The notes beneath the pieces are model-generated. The model ran no database searches and had not been told where the DNA came from. It saw only the letters and a list, made by a program, of their open reading frames with translations. A stretch of DNA of 64,000 nt from Gp6-AA40 sp035496255 (GTDB lineage Bacteria > Acidobacteriota > Vicinamibacteria > Vicinamibacterales > UBA2999): positions 1-64,000 of the forward strand of contig DATJEU010000090.1 in NCBI GenBank assembly GCA_035496255.1. The letters are read 5' to 3'. Shown here piece after piece: positions 17,104-26,647 of this stretch; the first letter of the stretch is position 1; each line of letters starts with the position of its first letter. Made by a program: the position numbers and the translations under genes.

Positions 17104-18134
17104 CGCGCGTCCGCGACGATGCGGGTTCCCCGTCCGGCGCATCCGCCGACAAGCCGGTGACGCAAGTGACGGACGTCGACGTCGCGCTCGCGAAAAAGGT
17201 GCTGCAGACCGAGGCGGCCGCCATTCTCGCGCTCATCGATCGACTCGACCATCGTTTCGAGGAGGCCGTTCGCATCCTCCTCGAGTGCCGCGGTCGCGTC
17301 ATCGTCACCGGCATGGGCAAGTCGGGCATCATCTGCCGGAAGATTGCCGCGACCCTTTCGAGCACCGGCACGCCGGCCTTCTTCCTCCACCCGGCCGAGG
17401 CGACGCACGGTGATCTCGGCGTGATTCAGGGCGACGATGTGGTGGTGGCGCTGTCGTACAGCGGCGAGACCGACGAACTGCTGCGGCTGCTCGAGACGAT
17501 CAAGCGGCTTGGCGCGAAGATGATCGCCATCACCGGCGCCTGTGAGTCGACGCTCGGCCGCGCCGCCGATGTCGCCATCGACTGCCGGGTCTCCGTCGAA
17601 GCGTGTCCCATGAACCTCGTGCCGACGGCAAGCACGTCGGCGGCACTCGCGCTCGGAGACGCGTTGGCGATGACCCTGCTCAGAGCCAAGGGCTTCCGCC
17701 AGGAAGATTTCGCCAACCTGCATCCCGGCGGCAAGCTCGGTAAACGTCTGATGCGCGCCGAACAGTTGATGCACGCGGGCGACAAGACGCCCGTGGTACG
17801 CAGTTCGACGCTGATGCCGGAAGTGATTTACGAAATGTCGAAGAAGGGTCTCGGCATGGCGTGCGTCGTCGATGCGACGGATCAGCTCGTCGGCGTCATC
17901 ACCGATGGCGACCTGCGCCGGCTGATGGGTAGCGAAGGCAGTACCTTCCTGCAGAAGACCGCCGGAGACGTGACACGGCACAAGCCGATCACCATTGGTC
18001 CCGACACACTGGCCGCCGAGGCGCTGCACATCCTCGAACAGCGCAAAATCACCTCGGTCGTCGTCGTCGACGCCGCACAGCGCGTCCAGGGCGTGGTCCA
18101 TCTGCACGACCTCTGGCGCACTGGGATGATCTAG
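17100..18134 (+). CDS. kdsD: Arabinose-5-phosphate isomerase (KpsF/GutQ family)
   Basis: This 344-aa enzyme converts ribulose-5-phosphate to arabinose-5-phosphate, the KdsA substrate. An N-terminal SIS domain (VTGMGKSGIICRKIAATLSS, then HPAEATHGDLG and SYSGETDELL) is followed by two CBS modules (GMACVVDATDQLVGVITDGD and the final SVVVVDAAQRVQGVVHLHDL). This completes a compact kdsB-pyrG-kdsA-kdsD operon. Only the KDO-8-phosphate phosphatase is missing here. Confidence 0.95.
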   Translation: MTRVRDDAGSPSGASADKPVTQVTDVDVALAKKVLQTEAAAILALIDRLDHRFEEAVRILLECRGRVIVTGMGKSGIICRKIAATLSSTGTPAFFLHPAEATHGDLGVIQGDDVVVALSYSGETDELLRLLETIKRLGAKMIAITGACESTLGRAADVAIDCRVSVEACPMNLVPTASTSAALALGDALAMTLLRAKGFRQEDFANLHPGGKLGKRLMRAEQLMHAGDKTPVVRSSTLMPEVIYEMSKKGLGMACVVDATDQLVGVITDGDLRRLMGSEGSTFLQKTAGDVTRHKPITIGPDTLAAEALHILEQRKITSVVVVDAAQRVQGVVHLHDLWRTGMI

Positions 18135-18142
18135 CGACGGAC

Positions 18143-18248
18143 ACTCCCAACTCCCAACCTCCAATTCCCAACGTCCCATGTTGACCGGCAGCCGTGATTG
18201 GAAGTTGTTGGGAGTTGGCTCGGGCATCGCCGTCAGGCGTTGGGAGTG
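18143..18248. repeat. Heptamer palindrome element, copy 2
   Basis: The left arm reads ACTCCCA, ACTCCCA and degenerate units at 7-bp steps. The right arm carries TTGGAAG, GTTGGGA and GTTGGGAGT. It fills the whole gap between kdsD and lapB inside an otherwise continuous plus-strand run. Confidence 0.88.
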
Positions 18249-18266
18249 TGACCCTCGGACTTCGCT

Positions 18267-19472
18267 ATGACCCAGTACGCCCTCGCCGCCGTGCTGATTG
18301 CGCTGCTCGCGGGCATCGTCGTGGGCAAGGCATGGGAGCGATACAAGCTTCGTGACGGGCGCTGGATCGATCGGCGGCGCCTGCGCGAAACGCCACATTA
18401 CATGCTCGGCCTGAATTTCCTGACCGAGAATCAGGTGGATCAGGCAATCGATGAGCTGACGCAGGCCACCAGCACCGACACCGACGCGCTCGAAATCCAG
18501 ATGATCCTCGGCAACCTGTACCGGCAGAAGGGACAGGTCGGCCGCGCGATCACCATTCATCAGACGCTGCTGCAGCGGCCCACTCTCACGACGCTCGAAC
18601 ACGCGTACGTGCTGTTGTGCCTCGGCCTCGACTACCGGCATGGGGGGTTCGTCGACCGCGCGCTGGAGGCGTTTCAGGAAGTCGTGCACCTCGATCCGCA
18701 CAACCGGTACGCGCTGGTCAATCTGCAGAAGCTGTATGAAGAACAGCACCAGTGGACAGAGGCGGCAGCCGTCCGCGAAGAGATCGGGCACATCAACGGA
18801 CGCGAGAACAGCCAGGACCAGCACATCCTCGCCTTTCTCCGGAATCAGATCGGCGAAGCGCAGGCCATGAACGGCGATGCCGAGAGTGCCGCACGATCCT
18901 TTGCCTCGGCGATCGACATCGACGAACATGCCGCGCCCGCTTACCTTCACCTCGGTGACGTTCGGGAGCAGCAGGGCGACGCCGCCGGTGCCATCGACGC
19001 GTGGGAGCAACTGGTGAAGATGGTGCCGGAGCGCGCCTACCTCGCATTCGACCGGCTGGAAGGCGCGTATCAGCGCGCCGGCACGCCGCGCCGCTTCATC
19101 GACCTGTGCCGGTCGGTCATCGATGCCAACCCGCTCGACTGGCGCGGCCGGCTCGCCCTCGCCAGCCATTACGCGTCGGCCGGCGATCACCGCGCCGCCC
19201 TCGATCTGCTGCTCTCGGCGCTTCCGAACAACCCGCACGGCCTGGTGGTGCACCAGGCGATCTGGCAATCGCTGACCGCACTCGGCCTCGATCGCGACCT
19301 GGTCCAGCGCTACACGGACCTCACCCGCGCCGCCGTCTTCTATCTGGATCCACATATCTGCGTGAACTGCCGCTATCGCAGCACCGAACTCCTCTGGCAG
19401 TGCCCGCAATGCCACGCGTGGAATACGTTCGTGGAAGAGCGGATTGCGCCCGCGAAGGACGCTGGTGGGTAG
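18267..19472 (+). CDS. lapB: LapB/YciM-like TPR protein regulating LPS synthesis
   Basis: This 401-aa protein has one N-terminal membrane helix (residues 4-21), a series of TPR units and a C-terminal rubredoxin-like metal site CVNCRYRS...WQCPQCHAW. That architecture is specific to LapB, which in E. coli acts with FtsH to control LpxC turnover and coordinates LPS assembly. Placement after the KDO operon supports an LPS role. The last codons (AGG and the TAG stop) fall within GTGGCTG heptamer repeats, so the extreme C-terminus is repeat-derived. Confidence 0.88.
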   Translation: MTQYALAAVLIALLAGIVVGKAWERYKLRDGRWIDRRRLRETPHYMLGLNFLTENQVDQAIDELTQATSTDTDALEIQMILGNLYRQKGQVGRAITIHQTLLQRPTLTTLEHAYVLLCLGLDYRHGGFVDRALEAFQEVVHLDPHNRYALVNLQKLYEEQHQWTEAAAVREEIGHINGRENSQDQHILAFLRNQIGEAQAMNGDAESAARSFASAIDIDEHAAPAYLHLGDVREQQGDAAGAIDAWEQLVKMVPERAYLAFDRLEGAYQRAGTPRRFIDLCRSVIDANPLDWRGRLALASHYASAGDHRAALDLLLSALPNNPHGLVVHQAIWQSLTALGLDRDLVQRYTDLTRAAVFYLDPHICVNCRYRSTELLWQCPQCHAWNTFVEERIAPAKDAGG

Positions 19473-19500
19473 TGGCTGGTGGCTGGTGGCTGGTGAGGCA
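19461..19500. repeat. GTGGCTG heptamer tract between lapB and coaE
   Basis: Consecutive heptamers (GTGGGTA, then GTGGCTG three times) straddle the lapB stop codon. The same heptamer and its complement occur at 20129-20150, 20471-20518 and 37914-38042. Confidence 0.85.
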
Positions 19501-19514
19501 GCATGAGGTAAGAG

Positions 19515-20129
19515 GTGGTGGAATCACATCGTGCGCGGCGCATTGCACTAACCGGCGGAATTGCCACGGGCAAGAGCCATGTGCGCTCGCGGCTCGCGAC
19601 CCTCGGTGCTTCGACGATCGATGCGGATCAACTGGCTCGCGATGCCGTGGCGCCGGGCACCTCCGGACTGAAGACACTCGTGCAGCGGTTCGGGTCAGGC
19701 GTCCTGTCACCAGACGGTACGGTCGATCGCCGCAAGTTGGCGCGCATCATTTTCGCGGATGCCCGCGCGCGCCGCGATCTCGAGGACATCGTGCATCCTG
19801 CCGTTCGCACCGCCATCGACGATTGGTTTCTTTCGCTCGACGCGGCCGGGGCGACTTTAGGAATCGCCGATATTCCGTTGCTCTATGAAACGGGCCGTGA
19901 CCGCGATTTCGAGTACGTCATCGTGGCCGTGTGCGCGCCTGCGACGCAACTGCGCCGGTTGATGTCTCGCGACGGTTTGTCAGAGACGGAGGCGCGCCAA
20001 CGAATCGCCGCGCAGCTTCCAATCGAAGAGAAGGCTCGGCGCGCGGACTGCGTGATTGCAACGGATGCATCGTTCGAAGCAGTGAATCGCGCTGTCGACT
20101 CGCTGTGGCGTGAACTGGCGAACTCGTAG
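19515..20129 (+). CDS. coaE: Dephospho-CoA kinase
   Basis: This 204-aa P-loop kinase carries out the last step of CoA synthesis. The Walker A is GGIATGKS, DADQLARDAV is the substrate-binding region, and DIVHPAVR and DIPLLYETG are family motifs. Two adjacent GTG codons (19515 and 19518) can start it, preceded by a GGTAAGAG ribosome-binding site. It ends at 20129 in a region of heptamer repeats and converges with folD. Confidence 0.94.
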   Translation: MVESHRARRIALTGGIATGKSHVRSRLATLGASTIDADQLARDAVAPGTSGLKTLVQRFGSGVLSPDGTVDRRKLARIIFADARARRDLEDIVHPAVRTAIDDWFLSLDAAGATLGIADIPLLYETGRDRDFEYVIVAVCAPATQLRRLMSRDGLSETEARQRIAAQLPIEEKARRADCVIATDASFEAVNRAVDSLWRELANS

Positions 20130-20502
20130 CTGGTGGCTGGCGGGTCGTTCGATGATGGAGCTGGAGCTATCGGATCGTCGCGTGAAGTCCATGCAGCATC
20201 CGTCCGATTCTCACAACGCGCGAGTTGATGCGATCGAACACGTCCGTCCCGCACATTCCCGGACGATGGGCCAGCTTGCCTTCGACAAGAATCATCGATT
20301 CTTGCCACACTTCCAGATCACGAAATCCACCGGGCCGCATCCGGCGACACCAGCACGTACCGTACCCTGGCTAGCGGAGCCCCTTTTCAACCACTTGCCG
20401 GGCCTCAACTCAATTCCTGCATTTTTGAACGCGTCTCGATGTCGCAGGATTCGCAACTGAAATGCTCGGACCAACCACCAGCTACCAGCCACCAGCCCCA
20501 CT
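20130..20502. other. 373-bp convergent gap between coaE and folD
   Basis: No gene is supported here. The gap begins with GTAGCTG/GTGGCTG heptamers (20129-20150) and ends with the complement (CCAGCTA, CCAGCCA and similar, 20471-20518), which runs into the folD stop codon. It therefore looks like a 390-bp element with heptamer ends. The middle has only short frames without codon character. Confidence 0.6.
20286..20304. terminator. Possible terminator hairpin in the coaE-folD gap
   Basis: CAAGAATC and GATTCTTG form a perfect 8-bp stem with a 3-nt loop. It lies centrally between converging genes. There is no clear T-run, so its role is uncertain. Confidence 0.35.
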
Positions 20503-21450
<948 letters not shown>

Positions 21451-21520
21451 CTCGTCGCAGTCTCCTTCGGCCACGCCGCTGTCCCCATCGCGGCGAAAGA
21501 CCAGCCCCGACACGGAGTGT

Positions 21521-23008
21521 TCAGCGCACGGCAGCGGCGCTGGTGGTTTCGAGGCGACTGTGGCGGCGGCCGTAACCGAAATAGACGAACAGGCCGATGA
21601 TCAGCCACACGATCAACCGCAGCCACGTGTCCACGCCAAGCCCGTAGATCATCGCACCGCACACGATGACGCCCAGCGTCGACACGACGGGCACTGCCGG
21701 CACTCTGAAGCCGCGCTCGAGGTCAGGGCGTCGCACGCGCAGAATCCAGACGCCGATGCACACCAGGATGAAGGCGAACAGCGTGCCGATGCTGGTCATC
21801 TCGCCGACGATGTCGCCTGGCAGGAACGCGGCGAACAGGCCGGTGAAGACAAAGAAAATGGCGTTCGACTTGTAGGGCGTCTTGAATCGCGGATGCAGTT
21901 GCGAGAAGACCGACGGCACCAGGCCGTCTCGGCTCATCGTGTAGAACACGCGCGACTGGCCGAGCAGCATGACGAGGATCACCGACGAGAATCCGGCAAG
22001 GATGGCGATGGTGACGAACTTCGACAGCCACTCGTAGCCGGTCATGTACTTGCTGATCGCAAAGGCCACCGACGCCTCGGCCCCCTCGGTGCGGAAGTCC
22101 TGCACCGTGGCGATGCCGCTCAGCACGTACGAGAAGAGCACGTACAGAACCGTGCAGACGACGAGCGACCCGAGAATGCCGATCGGCATGTCGCGGCGGG
22201 GATTCCGAGTTTCCTGCGCCGCCGTCGAGACCGCATCGAACCCGATGAAGGCGAAGAACACGACGCCGGCCGCCCCGAGAATACCCATCACCCCCCCGTA
22301 TGCGTGGGTGACGCCCTGGGCGGTGGTATAGGTCGACGGTGGCGGAATGAACGGCGTGTGATTCACCGGGTTGATGAACGACCAGCCGAAGGCGATCACC
22401 ATCAACACGATCGTGACCTTGGTGATCACGATCAGGTTGTTCACCACCGCCGACTCGCGCGTGCCGCGCGCCAGCAGCGCGGACAGGATCCCGAGGATCA
22501 CCACCGCGGGGACGTTGATGATGCCGTGGACGCCGTTGAGCGCCTCGAGCGGCGAATGGTGCCATTGGTATGGGATGTCTATCCCGAAGTAGCCGAGCAT
22601 GCGGTTGAAGTACTCGCTCCACGCAATCGCCACGGTCGCGGCGCCGACGGCGTACTCGAGGATCAGGTCCCACCCGATGATCCAGGCGACGAACTCGCCC
22701 ATCGTCGCGTACGAGTAGGTGTAGGCACTGCCGGCGATCGGGATCAGCGACGCGAACTCGGCGTAACAGAGTCCCGCGAAAGCACAGCCGACGCCCGCAA
22801 GCATGAACGCGAAGACGACCGATGGACCCGAACGCTCGGCGATCGCGGCCGCCGTGCGGACGAAAATGCCGGCGCCGATGATGCCGCCGATGCCCAGCGC
22901 GACGAGCGATGCGGCCCCGAGCGTGCGCTTCAGCGCGTGGTCCCCGGTGGACTCCGATTCGGACAGCAGGTGGTCGATCGATTTCCTGCGAAAGAGTGAG
23001 CCGGCCAC
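21521..23008 (-). CDS. APC-family amino-acid permease
   Basis: This 495-aa integral membrane protein has about 12-14 helices. The N-terminal LGIGGIIGAGIFVRTAAA is the unwound-helix substrate site of the APC superfamily, and FFAFIGFDAVSTAAQETRNP is the conserved helix-6/loop block. Overall it resembles YfnA/CAT-type cationic or branched-chain amino-acid transporters. Substrate and direction cannot be stated. It follows thiE by 24 bp on the same strand. Confidence 0.88.
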   Translation of the reverse strand: MAGSLFRRKSIDHLLSESESTGDHALKRTLGAASLVALGIGGIIGAGIFVRTAAAIAERSGPSVVFAFMLAGVGCAFAGLCYAEFASLIPIAGSAYTYSYATMGEFVAWIIGWDLILEYAVGAATVAIAWSEYFNRMLGYFGIDIPYQWHHSPLEALNGVHGIINVPAVVILGILSALLARGTRESAVVNNLIVITKVTIVLMVIAFGWSFINPVNHTPFIPPPSTYTTAQGVTHAYGGVMGILGAAGVVFFAFIGFDAVSTAAQETRNPRRDMPIGILGSLVVCTVLYVLFSYVLSGIATVQDFRTEGAEASVAFAISKYMTGYEWLSKFVTIAILAGFSSVILVMLLGQSRVFYTMSRDGLVPSVFSQLHPRFKTPYKSNAIFFVFTGLFAAFLPGDIVGEMTSIGTLFAFILVCIGVWILRVRRPDLERGFRVPAVPVVSTLGVIVCGAMIYGLGVDTWLRLIVWLIIGLFVYFGYGRRHSRLETTSAAAVR

Positions 23009-23032
23009 GGTCCCTCCGAAATGTCCTACGGA

Positions 23033-23665
23033 CTATACGCGATGTTGCAGCAGAGTCCGAAGGTAGTCGCGCACGCGCCCCGCGGGATCGCCGGTCGCGA
23101 GCAGGTCGCCGATGACGGCAACGGATGTCGCACCAGCGCGGAGCACGGCCGGCGCGGTATCCAGCGTGATGCCACCAATCGCGACGACCGGGCGCGGGCC
23201 AGCGGCGCGCGCGGCCGCAGACACGAGGTCGGGCCCGACGGCGTGATAGCCGGTGTTCTTCGTGCGCGTGCCGAATACCGGTCCCACCGCAACGTACGAC
23301 ACCGGTTGGGTCATCGCGTCGCCAATCTGCTCTGCTGAATGCGTGGAGTACCCGATCACGGCATCCGGCCCGAGCAGCGACCGCGCGGCCGCAGGCCGCA
23401 GGTCATCCTGACCGAGGTGCACGCCGCCGGCGCCGCACAACGCAGCCACATCGACTCGATCGTTGACGATGACGAGGGCTTCATATCCGCGCGCCACGTC
23501 CACGGCGGTGTCGCAGAGATCGAGCAACGGACCCGATTCGATCTGTTTGGCGCGGATTTGCAGGAAGGTCGCACCACCGTCGAGGAACGCACGCAGCAGG
23601 TCCAGCGGCGCCCACCCGGCGCGCGCCGCCGCCTCGGCGTCGATGATGGCGTTAAGCGGACTCAG
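23033..23665 (-). CDS. thiE: Thiamine-phosphate synthase (ThiE), non-ATG start
   Basis: ThiE couples HMP-pyrophosphate with the thiazole phosphate to make thiamine monophosphate. The first Met in frame would truncate the fold, but the frame continues upstream with good homology: SPLNAIIDAEAA, then GGATFLQIRAKQ (the QLR-K substrate loop). The later motifs VNDRVDVA, GVHLGQDD, GYSTHS, VGPVFGTRTK and VAIGGIT are all present. No ATG, GTG or TTG is available at the proper place; a CTG at 23665, 14 bp inside accC, gives 210 aa and the expected N-terminus. The start is the uncertain part. A second ThiE-like gene lies at 59992. Confidence 0.85.
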   Translation of the reverse strand: MSPLNAIIDAEAAARAGWAPLDLLRAFLDGGATFLQIRAKQIESGPLLDLCDTAVDVARGYEALVIVNDRVDVAALCGAGGVHLGQDDLRPAAARSLLGPDAVIGYSTHSAEQIGDAMTQPVSYVAVGPVFGTRTKNTGYHAVGPDLVSAAARAAGPRPVVAIGGITLDTAPAVLRAGATSVAVIGDLLATGDPAGRVRDYLRTLLQHRV

Positions 23666-25022
23666 CGAGGCTCTCGGCCTTTGGTTTGGGCATGAACCGA
23701 TCCATGAACCCGGTGCTCATGTTTCCTGCCTGGAAGTCGGCGTCGTTGATGATCTTCAGGTCCAGTGGCACCGACGTCTTGATGCCCTCGATCACGGTCA
23801 TCTCGAGCGCGCGCCGCATCCGCGCGATCGCCTCGCGCCGATCGCGGCCGTGCACGATGATCTTGGCAATCATCGAATCGTAGTAGGGCGAGACCGTGCA
23901 TTCGGCGTGCGCGAAGGTGTCGATGCGGACGCCTGGACCGCCGGGCACGCTCCACGCGTGAATCACGCCTGGCGACGGCGCGAACGTGTCCGGATCCTCG
24001 GCGTTGATTCGGCATTCGATCGAGTGGCCGGTCCACGTGACCTCGCTCTGCTTGAACGACAGCTTGTGACCCGCGGCAATCCGGATCTGCTCCTTGACGA
24101 GATCGATCCCGGTCACCATTTCGGTCACCGGATGCTCCACCTGGAGACGCGTGTTGGTCTCCATGTAAAAGAAGTTCCCCTTCGCGTCCATGAGGAACTC
24201 GAAGGTGCCGGCGTTGGTGTATTGCACGGCCTTCGCGGCATCAACCACGACGCTGCCCATCTTGCGGCGGATCTTTTCGGTCAGCGCCGGCGAAGGAGAC
24301 TCCTCGATCAGCTTCTGGTGGCGCCGCTGGATCGAGCACTCACGTTCGCCGAGGTGCACGACGTTGCCATGGTGATCGCCGATCACCTGGAACTCGATGT
24401 GACGCGGGTTCTCGAGATACTTCTCGACGTAGACGTCGCCGTTGCCGAAGGCGGCTTCCGCCTCGCGCTGCGCCGTGCGCAGCAGGTTCGGCAACTCCCC
24501 GGCGTTGCGGACGATGCGCATGCCACGGCCGCCGCCGCCGGCGACCGCCTTGATGATCACCGGATAGCCGATGTCCTTGGCCACCTTCAGCGCGGCCGCC
24601 TCGTTTTCGACGGGACCATCGCTGCCGGGCAGCATCGGCACGCCCGCCTTCTTCATCGCCTTTTTCGCGCGCGCCTTGTCGCCGAGCAGTTTGATGACGT
24701 TTGGATCGGGACCAATGAAGCGGATGTGGCAGGCCTCGCAGACCTCGGCGAGATAGGCGCTCTCGGAGAGAAACCCGTAGCCCGGGTGAATCGCGTCGGC
24801 GCCGGTGATTTCCGCGGCGCTGATGATCGCGGGCACGTTCAGATAGCTGTCGGCACTGCGCGGCGGCCCGATGCAGACGTCTTCGTCGGCAAACCGCACG
24901 TGCAGCGAATTCTCGTCCGCCTCTGAGTAGACGGCCACCGTCTTGATGCCGAGCTCACGGCAGGCATGGATGACGCGCAGCGCGATTTCTCCGCGGTTGG
25001 CGATCAGGATCTTCTTGAACAT
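23652..25022 (-). CDS. accC: Acetyl-CoA carboxylase, biotin carboxylase subunit
   Basis: This 456-aa ATP-grasp enzyme carboxylates the biotin on AccB. Signatures are KILIANRGEIALRVIHACRE, the ATP-binding KAVAGGGGRGMRIV and METNTRLQVEHPVTEMVTG. It lies 10 bp after accB. This is the standard accBC pair of fatty acid synthesis. The final 12 or so residues past the domain are Lys/Ala/Glu-rich. Confidence 0.97.
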   Translation of the reverse strand: MFKKILIANRGEIALRVIHACRELGIKTVAVYSEADENSLHVRFADEDVCIGPPRSADSYLNVPAIISAAEITGADAIHPGYGFLSESAYLAEVCEACHIRFIGPDPNVIKLLGDKARAKKAMKKAGVPMLPGSDGPVENEAAALKVAKDIGYPVIIKAVAGGGGRGMRIVRNAGELPNLLRTAQREAEAAFGNGDVYVEKYLENPRHIEFQVIGDHHGNVVHLGERECSIQRRHQKLIEESPSPALTEKIRRKMGSVVVDAAKAVQYTNAGTFEFLMDAKGNFFYMETNTRLQVEHPVTEMVTGIDLVKEQIRIAAGHKLSFKQSEVTWTGHSIECRINAEDPDTFAPSPGVIHAWSVPGGPGVRIDTFAHAECTVSPYYDSMIAKIIVHGRDRREAIARMRRALEMTVIEGIKTSVPLDLKIINDADFQAGNMSTGFMDRFMPKPKAESLAESA

Positions 25023-25032
25023 CTCTTACCGC

Positions 25033-25509
25033 CTAAGCCGGTTTGAGCGCGAACAGACGCTCGCCGTACTGCACTGCCTGGCCGTTCTCGACGTAGGCCT
25101 TGACCAGCTCGCCGTCGCATTCGGCGGTGATTTCGTTCATCAACTTCATCGCCTCGATGATGCAGAGCACCTGGCCCTTCTTCACTATCTGCCCCGGTTC
25201 GACGAACGGTTTCGCGCCCGGCTCGGCAGCGCGATAGAAGGTGCCGACGATCGGTGATTTCACGATCGCGAACTCGACGTCTTCGGCCGGTTCGAGTACC
25301 GGCGTGGCCGGTGGAGGTGGCGCTGCGGCCGGATGGGACGCCGCGCCCGGTGCAGGAACGAAATTCATCGGCGGCATCGCGCCGCCGGCCCATTGGCTGC
25401 CCGTGTTCTTGCGAAGCCGCAGGGTCACGCCCTCGCGTTCGAGCTCGAATTCCGCGAGCTCGTGCTCCCGCATCATTTCCAGAATCTGTTTGATCTCGTC
25501 TAGGTTCAT
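25033..25509 (-). CDS. accB: Acetyl-CoA carboxylase, biotin carboxyl carrier protein
   Basis: This 158-aa protein starts with a charged helical domain (MNLDEIKQILEMMREHELAE) followed by an Ala/Pro linker and the biotinyl domain with the target lysine in IIEAMKLMNEI. The ATG at 25509 shares one base with the pepP stop (TGATG), the best-supported start. The longer frame upstream has no homology. Confidence 0.97.
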   Translation of the reverse strand: MNLDEIKQILEMMREHELAEFELEREGVTLRLRKNTGSQWAGGAMPPMNFVPAPGAASHPAAAPPPPATPVLEPAEDVEFAIVKSPIVGTFYRAAEPGAKPFVEPGQIVKKGQVLCIIEAMKLMNEITAECDGELVKAYVENGQAVQYGERLFALKPA

Positions 25510-26642
25510 CAGCACGCCAGCAGATCGCGCCGGGCGGGGGTCAACACCTCGCACCCGGTCGCCGTCACCAGCACGTCGTCTTCAATCCGCACACCGCCCC
25601 AGCCCGCAAGATAGGCTCCGGGTTCGACGGTAAACACCATCCCCGGTTCGAGTGCGACGGCCGGAACATCCGGTCGCGGGCGCGTGACACGCGGTTCTTC
25701 GTGAACATCGAGGCCGAGACCGTGCCCCGTTCCGTGCCCGAATGCCGCGCCGAGTCCCCACCGCTCGAGCACCGCTCGAGCCGCACTATCGACAGCAGAG
25801 GCATCGATGCCGGGCATAACTGCGGCGATGGCGGCCTGTTGCGCCTCGAGCACCGCCCCATGCACCCGGTGCTGCTCCGCGGTTGGAAGACCGACCACGA
25901 CCGTTCGGGTCAAATCGCAGCAGTATCCGTCGTAGACGCCGCCGAAGTCCAGCACCACCAGGTCGCCACCGGCCAAAATGCGGTCACCTGCCCGATAATG
26001 CGGCAGCGCTGAATGTGGTCCGGACGCGACGATGGTGTCGAACGCAATCCGCTCGAAGCCCGTCTCCCGCATCGCGGACTCGATCGCCGCCGCGACGATT
26101 CGCTCCGTCACGCCGGCCCTGACCGCCGCGAACGCGGCGTCCAGCACCGGCGCCAGCCGCGCCGCCGATTCACGCAGCGTTGCGATCTCCGCCGCGTCCT
26201 TCACCATCCGCGCTCGCTCGACGACGCGCTCGGTCGGTCGCAGCGTCACGTCCGCCTGGCGCGCGGCGAGCGTCCGTGTGAGGAACTCGTGCCGCGCGAC
26301 GGTGACGTGTGCCGCTTCGAAGCCCACGCTGCTCACGCCCAATTCCACCAGGCACGACACCAGCGCTTCGTCGTAGCTGGCCGGCACCGGCCACATCCGC
26401 AGCCCGGGGCATGCGGCATCGGACATCTGCAGTGCCCGAACCGCCTCTTCGTACCGGAAGTCGACCAGCAGATTCACGCCCTCGCGCGTCAGCACGAGGA
26501 TGCCTGCTGACCCGACGTGATTCGTCAGGTAGCGGATGTTCGCCGCGTCGACGACGATCAGCGCGTCGAGCGACAACGTGTCGAGCGGTTCGCGAATGCG
26601 GGCCAGACGCCGTTCCAGCGTCGCGGACTCGGGCAGCGACAT
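25509..26642 (-). CDS. pepP: M24-family Xaa-Pro aminopeptidase
   Basis: This 377-aa creatinase-fold metallopeptidase removes N-terminal residues before proline. The five metal ligands of the pita-bread fold are visible: the two Asp in VLDFGGVYDGYCCDLTRTV, the His in FGHGTGHGLGL, and the Glu in FTVEPGAYL and VRIEDDVLV. The N-terminal creatinase domain begins at LIVVDAANIRYLTNHVGS. I started at ATG 26642, 5 bp after the TPR gene's stop. Linkage to accB is common in many phyla (also next to efp). Whether it should be called PepP or PepQ is not certain. Confidence 0.9.
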   Translation of the reverse strand: MSLPESATLERRLARIREPLDTLSLDALIVVDAANIRYLTNHVGSAGILVLTREGVNLLVDFRYEEAVRALQMSDAACPGLRMWPVPASYDEALVSCLVELGVSSVGFEAAHVTVARHEFLTRTLAARQADVTLRPTERVVERARMVKDAAEIATLRESAARLAPVLDAAFAAVRAGVTERIVAAAIESAMRETGFERIAFDTIVASGPHSALPHYRAGDRILAGGDLVVLDFGGVYDGYCCDLTRTVVVGLPTAEQHRVHGAVLEAQQAAIAAVMPGIDASAVDSAARAVLERWGLGAAFGHGTGHGLGLDVHEEPRVTRPRPDVPAVALEPGMVFTVEPGAYLAGWGGVRIEDDVLVTATGCEVLTPARRDLLAC

Positions 26643-26647
26643 GTGAT

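Noticed and set aside
17013..19415. An open frame of 800 codons on the minus strand opposite kdsD and lapB.
   Set aside because: It is the shadow of two clear plus-strand genes. High-GC third positions remove stops on the opposite strand. The translation has no domain character and is rich in Arg, His and Val as antisense frames are.
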